Source: URNF01 sp045634325 (GTDB lineage: Bacteria > Bacillota > Clostridia > Oscillospirales > Acutalibacteraceae). Taken from it: a stretch of 64,000 bases of DNA. Under the pieces are notes generated by a model. The model ran no database searches. It saw nothing but the letters and a program-made list of their open reading frames with translations, and was not told where the DNA came from. Of this stretch, positions 1 to 10,232 are shown piece by piece (positions within the stretch are counted from its first letter, which is position 1; each line of letters starts with the position of its first letter). A program made the translations under genes and the position numbers. The stretch lies in contig JAZRAA010000034.1 of NCBI GenBank assembly GCA_045634325.1, forward strand, positions 75,309-139,308. Reading direction: 5' to 3'.

Positions 1-851
1 AAGATGAGTAACAATGCCAGCAGCAGTGCCGCTACCACAAGGAAATACATCCAAGCAATCGCTGAGGAATAACTATACATATATTTCTGGTGGAAAATGT
101 TATTGTTAATCAAAATATTAACAGGGCTGCCCGAATAGTTGGCAATGTCAATGATGGTATACACGCCGCTGATTAAGATGAGCGGACTCAAATGCGGCAA
201 CGTGATTTTCCAGAATTTTTCCCATCCGCCGGCGCCGTCGATAGAAGCCGCTTCGTACAGGTCACTGCCGATAGACTGTAATCCCGCAAGGAAAATAAGG
301 ATTTGCACGCCGCAGAACCACAAAATCATAACCAAGTTATTCAGAACGTATTGCGCCGGAGACGCCAGCACACTCGGTAGACTGGCTAGGAATTCAAACA
401 CCAGCGGCGATTCCTCCGAAAAGTCTACCGTGTATTTGGTGAGCAACTGGCTGATAGCGGGGCCACTCATGATGATAACCGGCATAAAAAAGGCACCGCG
501 GAAAAAGGCACGACCCTTGAATTTGCCGTTGAGTAACAACGAGATAATCAGCGAGAACACCAAAATGATAGGCGTCATATACGCAATCATGGTCACCTGA
601 GAAGTGATTGCCATCGTGAATTCTTCGGTTTGGTTAATGGCATAATCATAGAAGAAGAGACCTTTAAAGGTATACTCCGTGCCCTCGGGTCGCATACGGA
701 TGAGGTTGAAGCTTAGAATGATCGCATACACAATGGGATACGCGACAAAGAAGCCAAAACCCAAAATCCAAGGCGCCATAAAGCCATAGCCTTTAAGCGC
801 ATTCCGCTGTTGAATGGTTAAGCCGCGCTTTTGATTTGTTGTCGTTTTCAT
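1..851 (-). CDS. sugar ABC transporter permease, MalF-type (3' end cut by window)
   Basis: This is an inner-membrane permease of a carbohydrate ABC importer (binding-protein-dependent transport family). The ATG at 851 starts MKTTTNQKRGLTIQQRN and is followed by the first membrane segment, ILGFGFFVAYPIVYAIIL. The ATPase-contact EAA loop is visible as EAASIDGAGGWEKFWKITLP, and the frame runs off the window start after about 283 codons. It begins 5 bp after the DUF5696 stop and is the sixth gene of the minus-strand uptake operon. An AAGGGG ribosome site lies about 11 nt upstream. Because the operon already carries a complete permease pair, this one implies a second importer or an alternative channel. 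A MalG-type partner may follow outside the window. Confidence 0.93.
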   Translation of the reverse strand, partial: MKTTTNQKRGLTIQQRNALKGYGFMAPWILGFGFFVAYPIVYAIILSFNLIRMRPEGTEYTFKGLFFYDYAINQTEEFTMAITSQVTMIAYMTPIILVFSLIISLLLNGKFKGRAFFRGAFFMPVIIMSGPAISQLLTKYTVDFSEESPLVFEFLASLPSVLASPAQYVLNNLVMILWFCGVQILIFLAGLQSIGSDLYEAASIDGAGGWEKFWKITLPHLSPLILISGVYTIIDIANYSGSPVNILINNNIFHQKYMYSYSSAIAWMYFLVVAALLLALLLI

Positions 852-856
852 ACAGC

Positions 857-3154
857 TCAACCCCTTTCTACTGCGAAATTCAAGCCGGAAACGTTCACGC
901 CATCCACCGTTCTCTGTTCAGAATTGTAGTTGACATAAATTTTCACGTCATTATCATACGTCACGCGCACGACACCGTCTGCAACCAATTTATGCTCGGA
1001 GATTTTGGCACCTTGCACATCTTTGAGTGCGGTATTGACTTTGCCGTACACCGTTTCGATGGTGCTTTCCCAATCGTTGTAGTTGAGCGAGAAGTAGTCC
1101 ACCATCGGCGTTTTGTTGAGTTTGCTGTTTTCCGCACCCATTACCAAGAAGGACGGATAAGCGCCATACTCAATAGATTTCAACGTACACGCCGTAGTAT
1201 AGAAACCTTGGTTCGCATACGGTGCATAATAGTTGATGTGTCCTTTCAGCAAAATTTGCAAGAAAGGTACCGAATCGGTTTCGAACAGGAACTGACTATT
1301 CATCATAGCGATGTCAAAGTAGTCGGTGCATTCATCCCACATATACTGGTTAGGCGCATTCAAGGCAAGCTGCATCTGGGACTCGTTGAGTTTCCCTGCA
1401 GCACTATCAAACAATTTGCGGGCCTGTACACGGGTAGTGGTTTCATCCTGCTCGTAATGTGCATACAATTCAGAGCCAAAGCGCGGCAAGTTCACATTAA
1501 AACCTTGCAAAGCAGTGCTCATCTTTTGCAAATTGGATACGACGGTTTTCGGAGTAGCAAGATACGTTTCATTAAACATCACAGACGGGTTGTCACGGAT
1601 GTAGCTGATAATCTTTTTCGCAACCGATTGCGTTCCCAGATAAGAAACTCTGCCCTGCGACTCGTTAAAGGTGATGGCTTTGGATTGCAGATAGAACTGA
1701 CCGCCCGCCGCCTGTACGCTATCCCGCAGGAGTTTCAAATCTTCCAAGGAACCGACCGTGGATTGCGTTTTGAAAGAGCCATACTTGTTACCGTTCACGC
1801 CGCCTTTTTGCCAGCCGGTCAATACCATGGTCAAATTGTTGATGCCTTTATCCGACAATGCTTGTTGGATTTCCAACGCTTGTTCGGTAGTGGTAAAGGT
1901 CTGGGTGCTGTTGAAGATAAAACCGGATTTCACATCCGAACCAAGCAACTCCAAGCGCAACGGCACTTGTTCGTCATAGGTTTTCGCGGTGTTATCCAAC
2001 GTGCCGTCAGCCTCTAACAACTCACGGTATTTGCGTGCCATGCCGTTGTAGGAAGCCTCTTCACCCGACAGCAAATACACCGAAATGCAAGCGGAGAAGT
2101 TGTTGATGTCTTTCTGCGGACGCAGAATGGTGTTGGTTTTCGAAACGGGTTGCTGATACAACTGGCGATATTCGAAAATCGCAGTGGACCAGTTATATGG
2201 TGTGATGGGGCTGGCAAGAGAAGCCTGAATGGTAGCAAACTCTCTGCCGCCGTCAATAACGGTCATCGCCGCATATTGTTCATCACCATGCACGATACCA
2301 AAGACTGGAATGGTCGCACGAAATGCTTCCACCAAATAGTCGTCGGTACGTTTTGCCATCAAGTCGGTAACCTCGTTGAGCAAATCCACCGAACCGTCTT
2401 TGCCATATACCTTAGCACTATAATAACTACTATAGGTAGTATACGGGTCATACCGCATCAAAGCACCCGAACCGTCCGGCACAAACAGATAACCATCCAT
2501 CTCGCCGTGTTCGGTGCTGCCAAAGAACGGCAACATGAAGAGTTTAGCGAGCACATAGTCCTCGTCATATTCTTCGATGCCATCCTTGGGAATCTGCATC
2601 TCGAAATGATCGTCTTTTAAGGCAATTTCAAAAGTAATTGCCAAGCCGATATCATAACAGTCGGCAACACAGGTCATCACCTTTTCCTGTGTGTCGAATG
2701 TATATTCAGTTTCAAAGCGAGCGTCCGCCATGCTGATTTGATTGGAAATATTATCTTTATCATAATATTCCACCGTGAACATGGAGTTTGCTTTGAGAGT
2801 CCAGTAGTCATTCAAATTATCAACGGTATCACTCTTGAGTTCGCCCCACACATACCCGCTCTTTTTATCCACTATGCGGATAGAAGCGCTTTCTTTGCGA
2901 AGCCATAACTCCATAGCATCGTTTTCCAGCACCTTTTCAAAACCCTCGGTGCTCAAGCGATTGCCTGCGAGTTGTGCCATTTCCTTATACTGTGCGTATC
3001 TGTTAGTGTGAATTTCCGCAGAAGAGGTATCCGGCAACACAAATTCCTTGCGCTCACGTTTGGCATACACCGCCATAGACGTGAGCATCACTACCACCAG
3101 AACGACCGACAGCATCGCGAGCAAAACGCGTTTACATTTAAGCAGTTTGGACAC
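857..3154 (-). CDS. DUF5696 domain-containing membrane-anchored protein
   Basis: The product is 765 residues with one N-terminal hydrophobic segment (about residues 9-28) and a long extracytoplasmic region, recognised as DUF5696, whose biochemical function is unknown. I chose the GTG at 3154 because AGGAGG lies 9 nt upstream of it. A longer reading from 3241 would begin deep inside the preceding gene. The start overlaps the upstream YIP1-gene stop by 17 bp, which suggests translational coupling. From memory, the family often sits with YIP1 proteins and sugar ABC transporters in Clostridia and Paenibacillus. An extracellular role in glycan handling is plausible, but nothing in the sequence identifies a catalytic site. 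Confidence 0.85.
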   Translation of the reverse strand: MSKLLKCKRVLLAMLSVVLVVVMLTSMAVYAKRERKEFVLPDTSSAEIHTNRYAQYKEMAQLAGNRLSTEGFEKVLENDAMELWLRKESASIRIVDKKSGYVWGELKSDTVDNLNDYWTLKANSMFTVEYYDKDNISNQISMADARFETEYTFDTQEKVMTCVADCYDIGLAITFEIALKDDHFEMQIPKDGIEEYDEDYVLAKLFMLPFFGSTEHGEMDGYLFVPDGSGALMRYDPYTTYSSYYSAKVYGKDGSVDLLNEVTDLMAKRTDDYLVEAFRATIPVFGIVHGDEQYAAMTVIDGGREFATIQASLASPITPYNWSTAIFEYRQLYQQPVSKTNTILRPQKDINNFSACISVYLLSGEEASYNGMARKYRELLEADGTLDNTAKTYDEQVPLRLELLGSDVKSGFIFNSTQTFTTTEQALEIQQALSDKGINNLTMVLTGWQKGGVNGNKYGSFKTQSTVGSLEDLKLLRDSVQAAGGQFYLQSKAITFNESQGRVSYLGTQSVAKKIISYIRDNPSVMFNETYLATPKTVVSNLQKMSTALQGFNVNLPRFGSELYAHYEQDETTTRVQARKLFDSAAGKLNESQMQLALNAPNQYMWDECTDYFDIAMMNSQFLFETDSVPFLQILLKGHINYYAPYANQGFYTTACTLKSIEYGAYPSFLVMGAENSKLNKTPMVDYFSLNYNDWESTIETVYGKVNTALKDVQGAKISEHKLVADGVVRVTYDNDVKIYVNYNSEQRTVDGVNVSGLNFAVERG

Positions 3155-5210
3155 GATATGCCACCTCCTGAATGATATCTTGGAAGAATGTGATAACCTG
3201 TACCCACAGCAGATACAGCACTGCGATTGCGATAACCGCAACCACCATAAAGAACACTGTCAACAATACGTTTTTCACCGTTTCACCGAAAGAATAGTTG
3301 TGCGTTTCGGTCAAACCGATGAAAATCAGTACCGCTGTCCACACCAAACCGATGGTCCAGCCAAAGCTGATAAGGAATCCTTCGTTTTGGGTGAGCACGT
3401 AACTGGCAGCCACCACAAACGGTGTAATTACCAGATACGGCGACAACGCATACGGCAACATCACATACAGGTTGCGCAAAGAACCTTCACCTTCGTTAAT
3501 GGATGCCACCATGTAGTTACCGATGACAAACAACGCACAAACTGCGAAGAAAATGATGGACATAAACAGCGCGGGGGTTTCTTCAATTGCCGCAAAGCCG
3601 AAAATGAAGCCGCGTAACAAGGTATCTGCTAAATATATCGCAAATAACACGAAATACAAGAAAGTGGCAGAACCAACCGAGCCGGCATGGCCGCGTTTTA
3701 AGTAATAATATCCATCAATCGGATGCCGCAACATATAGCGGAAATACAATATATCATGTAAGAACCGTTTGCCCTTGGTTGTGGGAACTTCCTTCACCTT
3801 CGCAACAACCGGAACGGGACGACGTTTCTTAATCAAGCCGCTGACGATAACATATGCGACAAACAACACGATCAGTGCCAGAATATATACCATATTCTGA
3901 TTGAGCCACTCATCGCGGATTTCCCAGAACGTATCGGAATAATACGCACGGTCTCTCGCGAAACGGAATTCCTCCAACGCTTCGTCAAAGCGCTGTTGAT
4001 GGAACAAAGTTTTGCCGTAGCCCATGTGAGCAATACGAGCACTGCCGTTCAATTTCAAAACAGCCGCCCAAGTTTGTTCACTGTTTGCATAGTTGCCGTT
4101 TTCGAGGTCATGGATGGCCTGATGGGTAGCAACCGCAAAATCGGTGGGATAAAACACCTGCACGAATGCTTTTTCACGGTCTAATACATACACAAAACCG
4201 TTATCATCGGTGTCCACTGCCGTAGCATACGTAAACATACCGTTTCTTTCATCGGTAATCGCACGACCGCCAAACGAGAACACCAAAGCACCAGAGCTGT
4301 CATACTCATATAAAAGACCGGTATAGGTCAATGCATAGGAGTTTCCGTAAGGACCTGCCGCCACATCCACGAAGTTCCATTCGTCATCCATGAACTTGTC
4401 ACGGGAAAGGATGTTAACACCGGCAAGGTTATGTAATTTCAAGCAGTTTTCTTGTTTTGCTGCCGCCGCTTTCCAAGCATACGTAACCTCGTCCGTCTGC
4501 GTTACGGTGTACACAAGGTCTTGCTCGCTGATATCCAAGTTCTGAATAGCACGCGGACGACGCATCACCATCTGCTGTTTCAATTCTTTGCTGAGAACCA
4601 AATCTTTAATGGTTTCCATGAAAGTCAAATACTTTTTATTTGCTGCAAAATAACCTTGGAACTCGCCTTTTGCATCAAACTGCATCAAACCTTCATAAGC
4701 GCCTTCACCGCAAACGAAAATGTTGCCTTCTTTGGTAACGACGACATTTTTGGGCTTGTATTCACTCAACTCACTGAATAAATAGCTATCCGGTCTGCCG
4801 ATTTTCATTTTCTGATTACCGGTGCTGTCGAAGATATAAACCGCTTGACCGTCGCCGTCTGCAACATAGATGTCACCGCTATCGGTAACGAACAAACCGC
4901 GCGGATTCTGCAGAATACCGGTACCGAAATTCCAGCTTTCCTTTGTTTCTATGTTGTAAACCACAACACGCTGATTACCGGTATCCGCAACGTACATTGT
5001 TTTACCGACAATAAACAGGTCTTCCGGGGTGGTCAACCCTAAATTTCTCATGTAAATGTTACCCGGCATATAGGCGTCTTGTGTACGTATCCAACTGCCG
5101 TTAACCGAGACGGTATAAGTATAGGTAGTATTTTCACTCGCCGATACCGTGGTTGCACCACAAACGAACAGCAGGCAAATCGCCAATAAAACCGCTAGTT
5201 TCTTGCGCAC
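3138..5210 (-). CDS. beta-propeller / TPR / YIP1 membrane protein
   Basis: This 690-residue protein has a signal peptide (residues 1-24, ending VSA). An NHL-like propeller follows (about 25-365), with repeats such as MYVADTGNQRVVVYN and DIYVADGDGQAVYIFD. Next come a TPR-like helical stretch (about 365-435), one membrane helix, and a C-terminal Yip1-type domain with about five membrane helices (about 490-690). The start is GTG at 5210 with AGGAGG 9 nt upstream. It lies 16 bp after the MalG-type permease gene and overlaps the DUF5696 gene. The exported propeller probably binds a ligand or partner for the uptake system, which is inference. Yip1 proteins in bacteria have no settled function. Confidence 0.85.
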   Translation of the reverse strand: MRKKLAVLLAICLLFVCGATTVSASENTTYTYTVSVNGSWIRTQDAYMPGNIYMRNLGLTTPEDLFIVGKTMYVADTGNQRVVVYNIETKESWNFGTGILQNPRGLFVTDSGDIYVADGDGQAVYIFDSTGNQKMKIGRPDSYLFSELSEYKPKNVVVTKEGNIFVCGEGAYEGLMQFDAKGEFQGYFAANKKYLTFMETIKDLVLSKELKQQMVMRRPRAIQNLDISEQDLVYTVTQTDEVTYAWKAAAAKQENCLKLHNLAGVNILSRDKFMDDEWNFVDVAAGPYGNSYALTYTGLLYEYDSSGALVFSFGGRAITDERNGMFTYATAVDTDDNGFVYVLDREKAFVQVFYPTDFAVATHQAIHDLENGNYANSEQTWAAVLKLNGSARIAHMGYGKTLFHQQRFDEALEEFRFARDRAYYSDTFWEIRDEWLNQNMVYILALIVLFVAYVIVSGLIKKRRPVPVVAKVKEVPTTKGKRFLHDILYFRYMLRHPIDGYYYLKRGHAGSVGSATFLYFVLFAIYLADTLLRGFIFGFAAIEETPALFMSIIFFAVCALFVIGNYMVASINEGEGSLRNLYVMLPYALSPYLVITPFVVAASYVLTQNEGFLISFGWTIGLVWTAVLIFIGLTETHNYSFGETVKNVLLTVFFMVVAVIAIAVLYLLWVQVITFFQDIIQEVAYRVQTA

Positions 5211-5226
5211 GTCACAAAACCTCCTT

Positions 5227-6126
5227 TTATTTAATACCGGAATGAGCCATGGTGCTCATAACCTTAGATTGCATGAACACAAAGATGATCAAGTTGGGCA
5301 CAAACATAATCAACGTTGCTGCCGCCGCAACGCCTTGGCCGGAAACCGTGCCGCTGGCGGAGAGGGTGGACAGATAGAAAGCAAAGGTCTTTAAGCTTTC
5401 ATTGTTGATAAAGTTTGTGGAAGCCTCGGTCGCACCCCATGCACCTTGGAAGGTCATAATGGTCAAGGTGGACAAAGCGGGTTTGACCAACGGCATGATA
5501 ATCTTTAACAAAATCTGATAGTCATTCGCGCCGTCAATGATCGCCGCTTCAATCAGTGCATCCGGCAAACCGTCGATAAACTGTTTAACCAAGAACACAC
5601 CGGTCGGCGTGGCGAGCAACGGAATGATGTTTGCCCAGAAATTATCCAAAAGACCAATGTTCGCGATGACAAAGTAACGCGGAATCGCAACGGCAACCGA
5701 GCAGAACATCAGTGCCAGGTTGTTGATTTCCATCAATGCAGGGCGGGCACGGAAACGCTTTTTGGAAAGCACGTAACCGGCACTGCAAGAAATCACGATG
5801 GTCATCAACACGGTAAGACCCGAAGACAAAATGCTGTTAAACAAATAACGGCTGGCGGGGATGTTACTGGTCGACGAAATAGCAAATAATGCGTTGAAAT
5901 TGTCAAAAGTAGGGTTGCGCACATAAAAGCGCGGCGGATACGCAAACAATTCGTCAAGCGGTTTGAATGCATTCATGAAAATGAACACGATCGGCAATGC
6001 CATGATAATGCACAGCGGAACGAGGAATGCGTAGAACTTTAACTGACCCGCCGTAAAATGTTGGGGATTGATGCCGTTTTTCTTCAAACGATAATGTTTC
6101 TTCTTCAAAGGTTTCTCTTTTTTCAT
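5227..6126 (-). CDS. carbohydrate ABC transporter permease, MalG-type
   Basis: The product is 299 residues with a basic cytoplasmic N-terminus and six predicted membrane helices. The EAA loop EAAIIDGANDYQILLKIIMP is the contact site for the ATPase. A GGGAGGG ribosome site precedes two adjacent ATGs (6129 and 6126) and an in-frame TTG at 6132; 6126 has the better spacing. It lies 14 bp downstream of the MalF-type partner and pairs with it. No nucleotide-binding subunit occurs in the operon, so the complex presumably uses a shared MsmK/UgpC-type ATPase such as the one at 18.4 kb. Confidence 0.93.
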   Translation of the reverse strand: MKKEKPLKKKHYRLKKNGINPQHFTAGQLKFYAFLVPLCIIMALPIVFIFMNAFKPLDELFAYPPRFYVRNPTFDNFNALFAISSTSNIPASRYLFNSILSSGLTVLMTIVISCSAGYVLSKKRFRARPALMEINNLALMFCSVAVAIPRYFVIANIGLLDNFWANIIPLLATPTGVFLVKQFIDGLPDALIEAAIIDGANDYQILLKIIMPLVKPALSTLTIMTFQGAWGATEASTNFINNESLKTFAFYLSTLSASGTVSGQGVAAAATLIMFVPNLIIFVFMQSKVMSTMAHSGIK

Positions 6127-6140
6127 CATCAATCCCTCCC

Positions 6141-7085
6141 TTACTCATCCTTGCTGCCCAGCACCTTGTTGGCGCCTTGAGTCAGCAGATAAATGCCGAT
6201 GAGCAACACCACCGAAACCGCGGCGGCGTAACCCATTTCATATCGTAAGAAACCGTAGTCGTCGATGTGGGTAACAATCAACTGACCGGCATAACCGGGG
6301 GTGGGGTTAGCACCCGAAAGTGCCGTACCAATACCCGCGCTTTGGAAGGTATTCACGATGGCCATAACCGCACCGAACAACATCTGCGGTTTTGCGGAAG
6401 GGATGGTCACATAAATAATTTCCTGGAAACGGTTTTTGATGCCGTCGATGTATGCAGCTTCGTACAATTCTTCGTTGACGTTCATGATACCGGACAACAT
6501 GGAAAGGAAGCCGATACCCATACTACTCCACAAAGTGACAATAATCATAATGGTGAGCAAATGCTCGGTAGAGGACAACCACACAACCGGCGAGTCAATC
6601 AAGTTAAATTTCAGCAACACATAGTTGAGGTAACCTGATTTATCACCGTTAAAGATAACCTGCCACACCGTCGACAGCAAAATGCCGCCGGTCATAGACG
6701 GCGAATAAATGATAATCGCCATGATGGTGCGCGGCCATTTGGTGACCTGCGAAAGCATCCACGCCAAAATGAAGGACAACGCATAGCCGCCGATGCCCAC
6801 CCAAACAGCGTAGGTGATGGTGTTGGGTAAAACGTGCTGCATGAACACTTCATCGCTGGTGAACAAGTTGATATAGTTATCAACACCAATAAAGGTGGGT
6901 GCCTGAATCGTATTATAATATGTAAAAGACAATACGATAGCTGCTATAACCGGAATGATAATGAACAAAATGAACAATATCGCATACGGTGCAAGCAAGA
7001 AGGGGGTGGAGTGTTTGGTAAAAACGTTACCGCGGGACAATTTGGGTTGTCTGACGGCAACTGCGTTTGATGCATTCTTTTTCAT
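6141..7085 (-). CDS. sugar ABC transporter permease, MalF-type
   Basis: This 314-residue six-helix permease has the EAA loop EAAYIDGIKNRFQEIIYVTI. Its ATG at 7085 overlaps the stop codon of the solute-binding protein gene by one base (TGATG), a classic coupling arrangement. With the next gene it forms the heterodimeric channel that should accept substrate from the large binding protein. The substrate cannot be read from the sequence. The unusual binding protein and accessory genes suggest an oligo- or polysaccharide fragment rather than a simple sugar. Confidence 0.94.
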   Translation of the reverse strand: MKKNASNAVAVRQPKLSRGNVFTKHSTPFLLAPYAILFILFIIIPVIAAIVLSFTYYNTIQAPTFIGVDNYINLFTSDEVFMQHVLPNTITYAVWVGIGGYALSFILAWMLSQVTKWPRTIMAIIIYSPSMTGGILLSTVWQVIFNGDKSGYLNYVLLKFNLIDSPVVWLSSTEHLLTIMIIVTLWSSMGIGFLSMLSGIMNVNEELYEAAYIDGIKNRFQEIIYVTIPSAKPQMLFGAVMAIVNTFQSAGIGTALSGANPTPGYAGQLIVTHIDDYGFLRYEMGYAAAVSVVLLIGIYLLTQGANKVLGSKDE

Positions 7086-10027
7086 CAGTTAGGTCCACCC
7101 TCCTTCGTTTGTGTTTCTTTGAGGATTTTCTGCAAGTCGTCCATGGCTTTCATGGAATAGTTTTTCACCAAATTACCTTCATCATCGCAGAAACCAAATT
7201 CCTTTAATTTGCGAATGATTTCGCGGTTGGTAACCAGTGTCGCGCGATCAATTGCTTCCACCAAGCTGCCATGGTCAACCACCACGCTGTTCCAAACGTC
7301 ACTGGTCTGGCGTTCAATCATATAGTTGGCGGGATGGTTGGTGATTTCTTTTTGATGCTTCCATTGGCTCAAAATAGTCTCTTTGTCCTCACGGCTGTAA
7401 GACATTTGTGCAAAGGCAGAAAGGTTAGCGGTATTCCAACGATATTCCGTACCGTAAGTGCCTTGCATAGCGTAAGCATACTGCACCTGTGTATCGGTGC
7501 TCAACCACCATTTAAGGAAATCCCAAGCTTGATCGGGACGAGTGGTGTTACCGAAAATCATACACGCAGTGCCGGCAGCCGGCTGATAACGCACAATCGA
7601 GCCATCCTCTTGACGAGTACCGGGTGCCAAAGCAATACCCCATTTACCCGCAAGCTCAGGTGCCGCCATCTGCAACTGGATGTAGGTGCCGAAGGAAGAA
7701 ATGCCCAACGGAATTTCACCATAACGGAAACTGTTGTAGAAGTTGGGGACAGCACTGCTGACACCGTAAATCTCATAAATTTCCGTCATTTCGGTCATAG
7801 CATCCAAGAATGCATCGCTATCAAACGCGGAAGCGGAACCGTCATCGGTCACATACGTCGCATCATTTTGCGCAACAAAGGGGTTAGTAGCACCAAAGCC
7901 TTTGTATGCCGCGGTAGCGGACAGCGGGAGGAAAAAGTTCATGTTATACCGCAACAACGTCGGCATCATGTATTTCACATCATCCCAAGTTTCCGGAACT
8001 TGCAAGTTGAGCGCTTCCAAAATATCTTTACGATAGAACAGCACTTGGAAATCCTGCGTTTCGGTCGCGCCGTAAACGCCGCCGTTAAAGGTGGTGGGAA
8101 CCAAGGTTTCCAAGTTGTAATGCTCGTTATAGAACGAAAGGAAATCATCATAATCCAACAAGTTTTTCACAGCGCCACGCACCGCAAAGTTAAACGGCGT
8201 GCCAATGCCTGCGCTGAGCACCACATCGGGATTGGTTTTAGTAGCATTTGCCAACACCAACTTTTGTTCGCTGGGCATGATAGACAACTGAATATTCGTG
8301 CCGTTCTTGGAATTATAGTTGGCATCGATAATCTGCTGCAACACCTGCACATACGGAACAGAACGTGCAATCCAAACAGTCAGTTCGGTGCTCTTCTCAG
8401 CGCCGGTAGCGGTGTAGTTACCCTCCGCAGCATCCGCAGAGAAAGACCACACAAACGCTTTAACCGACTCTGCTAATCCTACAAAGAAATTCGCATTCGC
8501 GCCGGAAACCGATTCCGCATTACCGACAAAGAAACAGTCCACGCTCATCGGCATACTGCTAAGATTGGAGAGTACGTTGCCTAAATATTTCGTAGCGGAA
8601 TTATCGCCTTGGCTGATAAGATCGGTCTTGTTGGGGATTTGATTGGGTTTTTTCAGCAGTTTGCGCAGCTGCTCGGAAGCGTACAGCAAGCTGTCCGCAT
8701 AAGCGGGAGACTCGCCGCTGATTTCTTCCAGCTTTTCATACAACGCATCGACGCGGTCTGCAAAGCTTTCGATATCTTCCTCCGCATTGGGCATGTAATA
8801 GTCCATGTTCCAAGTACGGTTAGTATCGGTTTGACCGGCAGTCAGTTTTTGAATGTCCATACCGAAAGCATTGATGTCTTCCATCAATTTAACAATGCCG
8901 TCGTACACTTCCTTCAACGGACCCACAGTCACTTGCATTGCCATGGTATGTTTGCCCGCAGTCAAATACACTTTCACGGGTTCACCGTCAATTTCCAACG
9001 TTTTGTTGGCGTATTTGTTGGTGGCGGTATTCTCAAACGGTGCCGCTTCCCATTCCACAAACGGCACAGCACCGTCAATTTCGATGGTGCGGTATACCGG
9101 TTTGTTGGTATCGGAGTTTTGTTGATAACGAAGACCGAGGTTGTAGTAGCCGTCTTTCTCCACCTCAAACTCCCACAGCACTTTCTGTCCGGCATCTTTC
9201 CAAGCACTGCCTTCCAGAACGTTGAGCAATTTGCGATAAGTATCGTAGGGCGAAAGCGCCGCATTTTTCACCGAAGTGCCACGGGTGAAAGAGTCGGATT
9301 TGACCATGAATTCTACCGCTTCAACAGTAACACATTCGTCAACATCCTGTTTGCCCGCATTGGCGGCAAGATACTCTTTGTAAGTGGGCAACGTCTGTAC
9401 TTCGCTGACATAAATTGCCACGATATACATATCCTGCGATTCCGGTTCAAATTCGACCTTCTGCACGCCTGCTTCCCAAGTGAATGTCAGCGTGTTCTTA
9501 TCGATATCACGATAATTGTCCAGCACATCCAAATACGCAGTATTGATAGCAAGCTGATCAGGGACCATTTGGTTGCCTTTACGGTCAGTGCCATACGTCG
9601 AGTATTTGTCCGCCCACAACAGCGGCAGGCTACCAACATACTCCTCGCCGTTCACACGCACATCCACCAAACAATCCATATAGAGCGCGTCCTTGGGATA
9701 ATACCGGACAGCAATCTCATATGTACCTGCTTTTTGGACAGGAACGTCAAAGGATAGGACTTGTCTTGCACCGAGCGTGATAACACCGTCTTGCGCAGTG
9801 GCAGGTTGGCCGTCGATGTTGGCGACAGACCAATCCAATTTCCACGCATTCGCAACGCGCGCTTCGCTCGTCCAAGAGTTGACAGAAGATGCGGTATACC
9901 GCGGGTCACCCGAAGGCAGGCTTGATTTATCCGAAGATTTCTCGGAAGCAGCCAAGCAAGGCGTCACGGTTCCCAGCACCAACGCCACAGCCAAAATCAG
10001 GCTGACCACTTTCTTCTTTTTGAGCAT
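7085..10027 (-). CDS. very large extracellular solute-binding protein with N-terminal carbohydrate-binding-like modules
   Basis: The product is 980 residues, over twice the usual 400-450 for family 1 sugar-binding proteins. The ATG at 10027 follows GGAGGTGAAC, and the signal peptide is MLKKKKVVSLILAVALVLG, ending near CLAAS. There is no clear lipobox before the Cys (VTPC), so type I cleavage is more likely than lipidation; how it is held at the membrane is unclear. Residues about 50-200 and 235-380 look like two beta-sandwich modules (patterns such as AGTYEIAVRYYPKD and DGYYNLGLRYQQ). The solute-binding fold follows from about 550 (TELTVWIARSVPY onward). It is first in the operon and overlaps the MalF permease by one base. 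Confidence 0.9.
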   Translation of the reverse strand: MLKKKKVVSLILAVALVLGTVTPCLAASEKSSDKSSLPSGDPRYTASSVNSWTSEARVANAWKLDWSVANIDGQPATAQDGVITLGARQVLSFDVPVQKAGTYEIAVRYYPKDALYMDCLVDVRVNGEEYVGSLPLLWADKYSTYGTDRKGNQMVPDQLAINTAYLDVLDNYRDIDKNTLTFTWEAGVQKVEFEPESQDMYIVAIYVSEVQTLPTYKEYLAANAGKQDVDECVTVEAVEFMVKSDSFTRGTSVKNAALSPYDTYRKLLNVLEGSAWKDAGQKVLWEFEVEKDGYYNLGLRYQQNSDTNKPVYRTIEIDGAVPFVEWEAAPFENTATNKYANKTLEIDGEPVKVYLTAGKHTMAMQVTVGPLKEVYDGIVKLMEDINAFGMDIQKLTAGQTDTNRTWNMDYYMPNAEEDIESFADRVDALYEKLEEISGESPAYADSLLYASEQLRKLLKKPNQIPNKTDLISQGDNSATKYLGNVLSNLSSMPMSVDCFFVGNAESVSGANANFFVGLAESVKAFVWSFSADAAEGNYTATGAEKSTELTVWIARSVPYVQVLQQIIDANYNSKNGTNIQLSIMPSEQKLVLANATKTNPDVVLSAGIGTPFNFAVRGAVKNLLDYDDFLSFYNEHYNLETLVPTTFNGGVYGATETQDFQVLFYRKDILEALNLQVPETWDDVKYMMPTLLRYNMNFFLPLSATAAYKGFGATNPFVAQNDATYVTDDGSASAFDSDAFLDAMTEMTEIYEIYGVSSAVPNFYNSFRYGEIPLGISSFGTYIQLQMAAPELAGKWGIALAPGTRQEDGSIVRYQPAAGTACMIFGNTTRPDQAWDFLKWWLSTDTQVQYAYAMQGTYGTEYRWNTANLSAFAQMSYSREDKETILSQWKHQKEITNHPANYMIERQTSDVWNSVVVDHGSLVEAIDRATLVTNREIIRKLKEFGFCDDEGNLVKNYSMKAMDDLQKILKETQTKEGGPN

Positions 10028-10203
10028 TCTGTTCACCTCCGTGAAATATAAAAACAATGATTTGTCGCGGCAGGTACAACACCAGCCGCTTGCATTTCGA
10101 CCATCATCCACTGATACAGAAAAAGCCTTTCCGAAAGAAGTGCCGTTCCGTGTACTTCTCTTCGAGAAAAGCAAACCTCTCCACAGTGCACAATATCATA
10201 CAT
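10028..10203 (-). other. 5' leader of the sugar-uptake operon
   Basis: About 170 nt lie between the predicted transcription start (near 10197) and the binding-protein ATG. A possible hairpin (AGAAGT...ACTTCT) is present, but I recognise no known riboswitch or T-box motif. The ribosome site GGAGGTG is at the 3' end. Confidence 0.4.
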
Positions 10204-10232
10204 ATTATAGCATTCCGGCATTATCTTGTCAA
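10204..10232 (-). promoter_or_regulatory. consensus sigma-A promoter of the sugar-uptake operon
   Basis: On the minus strand, TTGACA (10232-10227) and TATAAT (10209-10204) are separated by exactly 17 bp. Both hexamers are perfect, so strong expression would be expected unless repressed. Confidence 0.85.
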
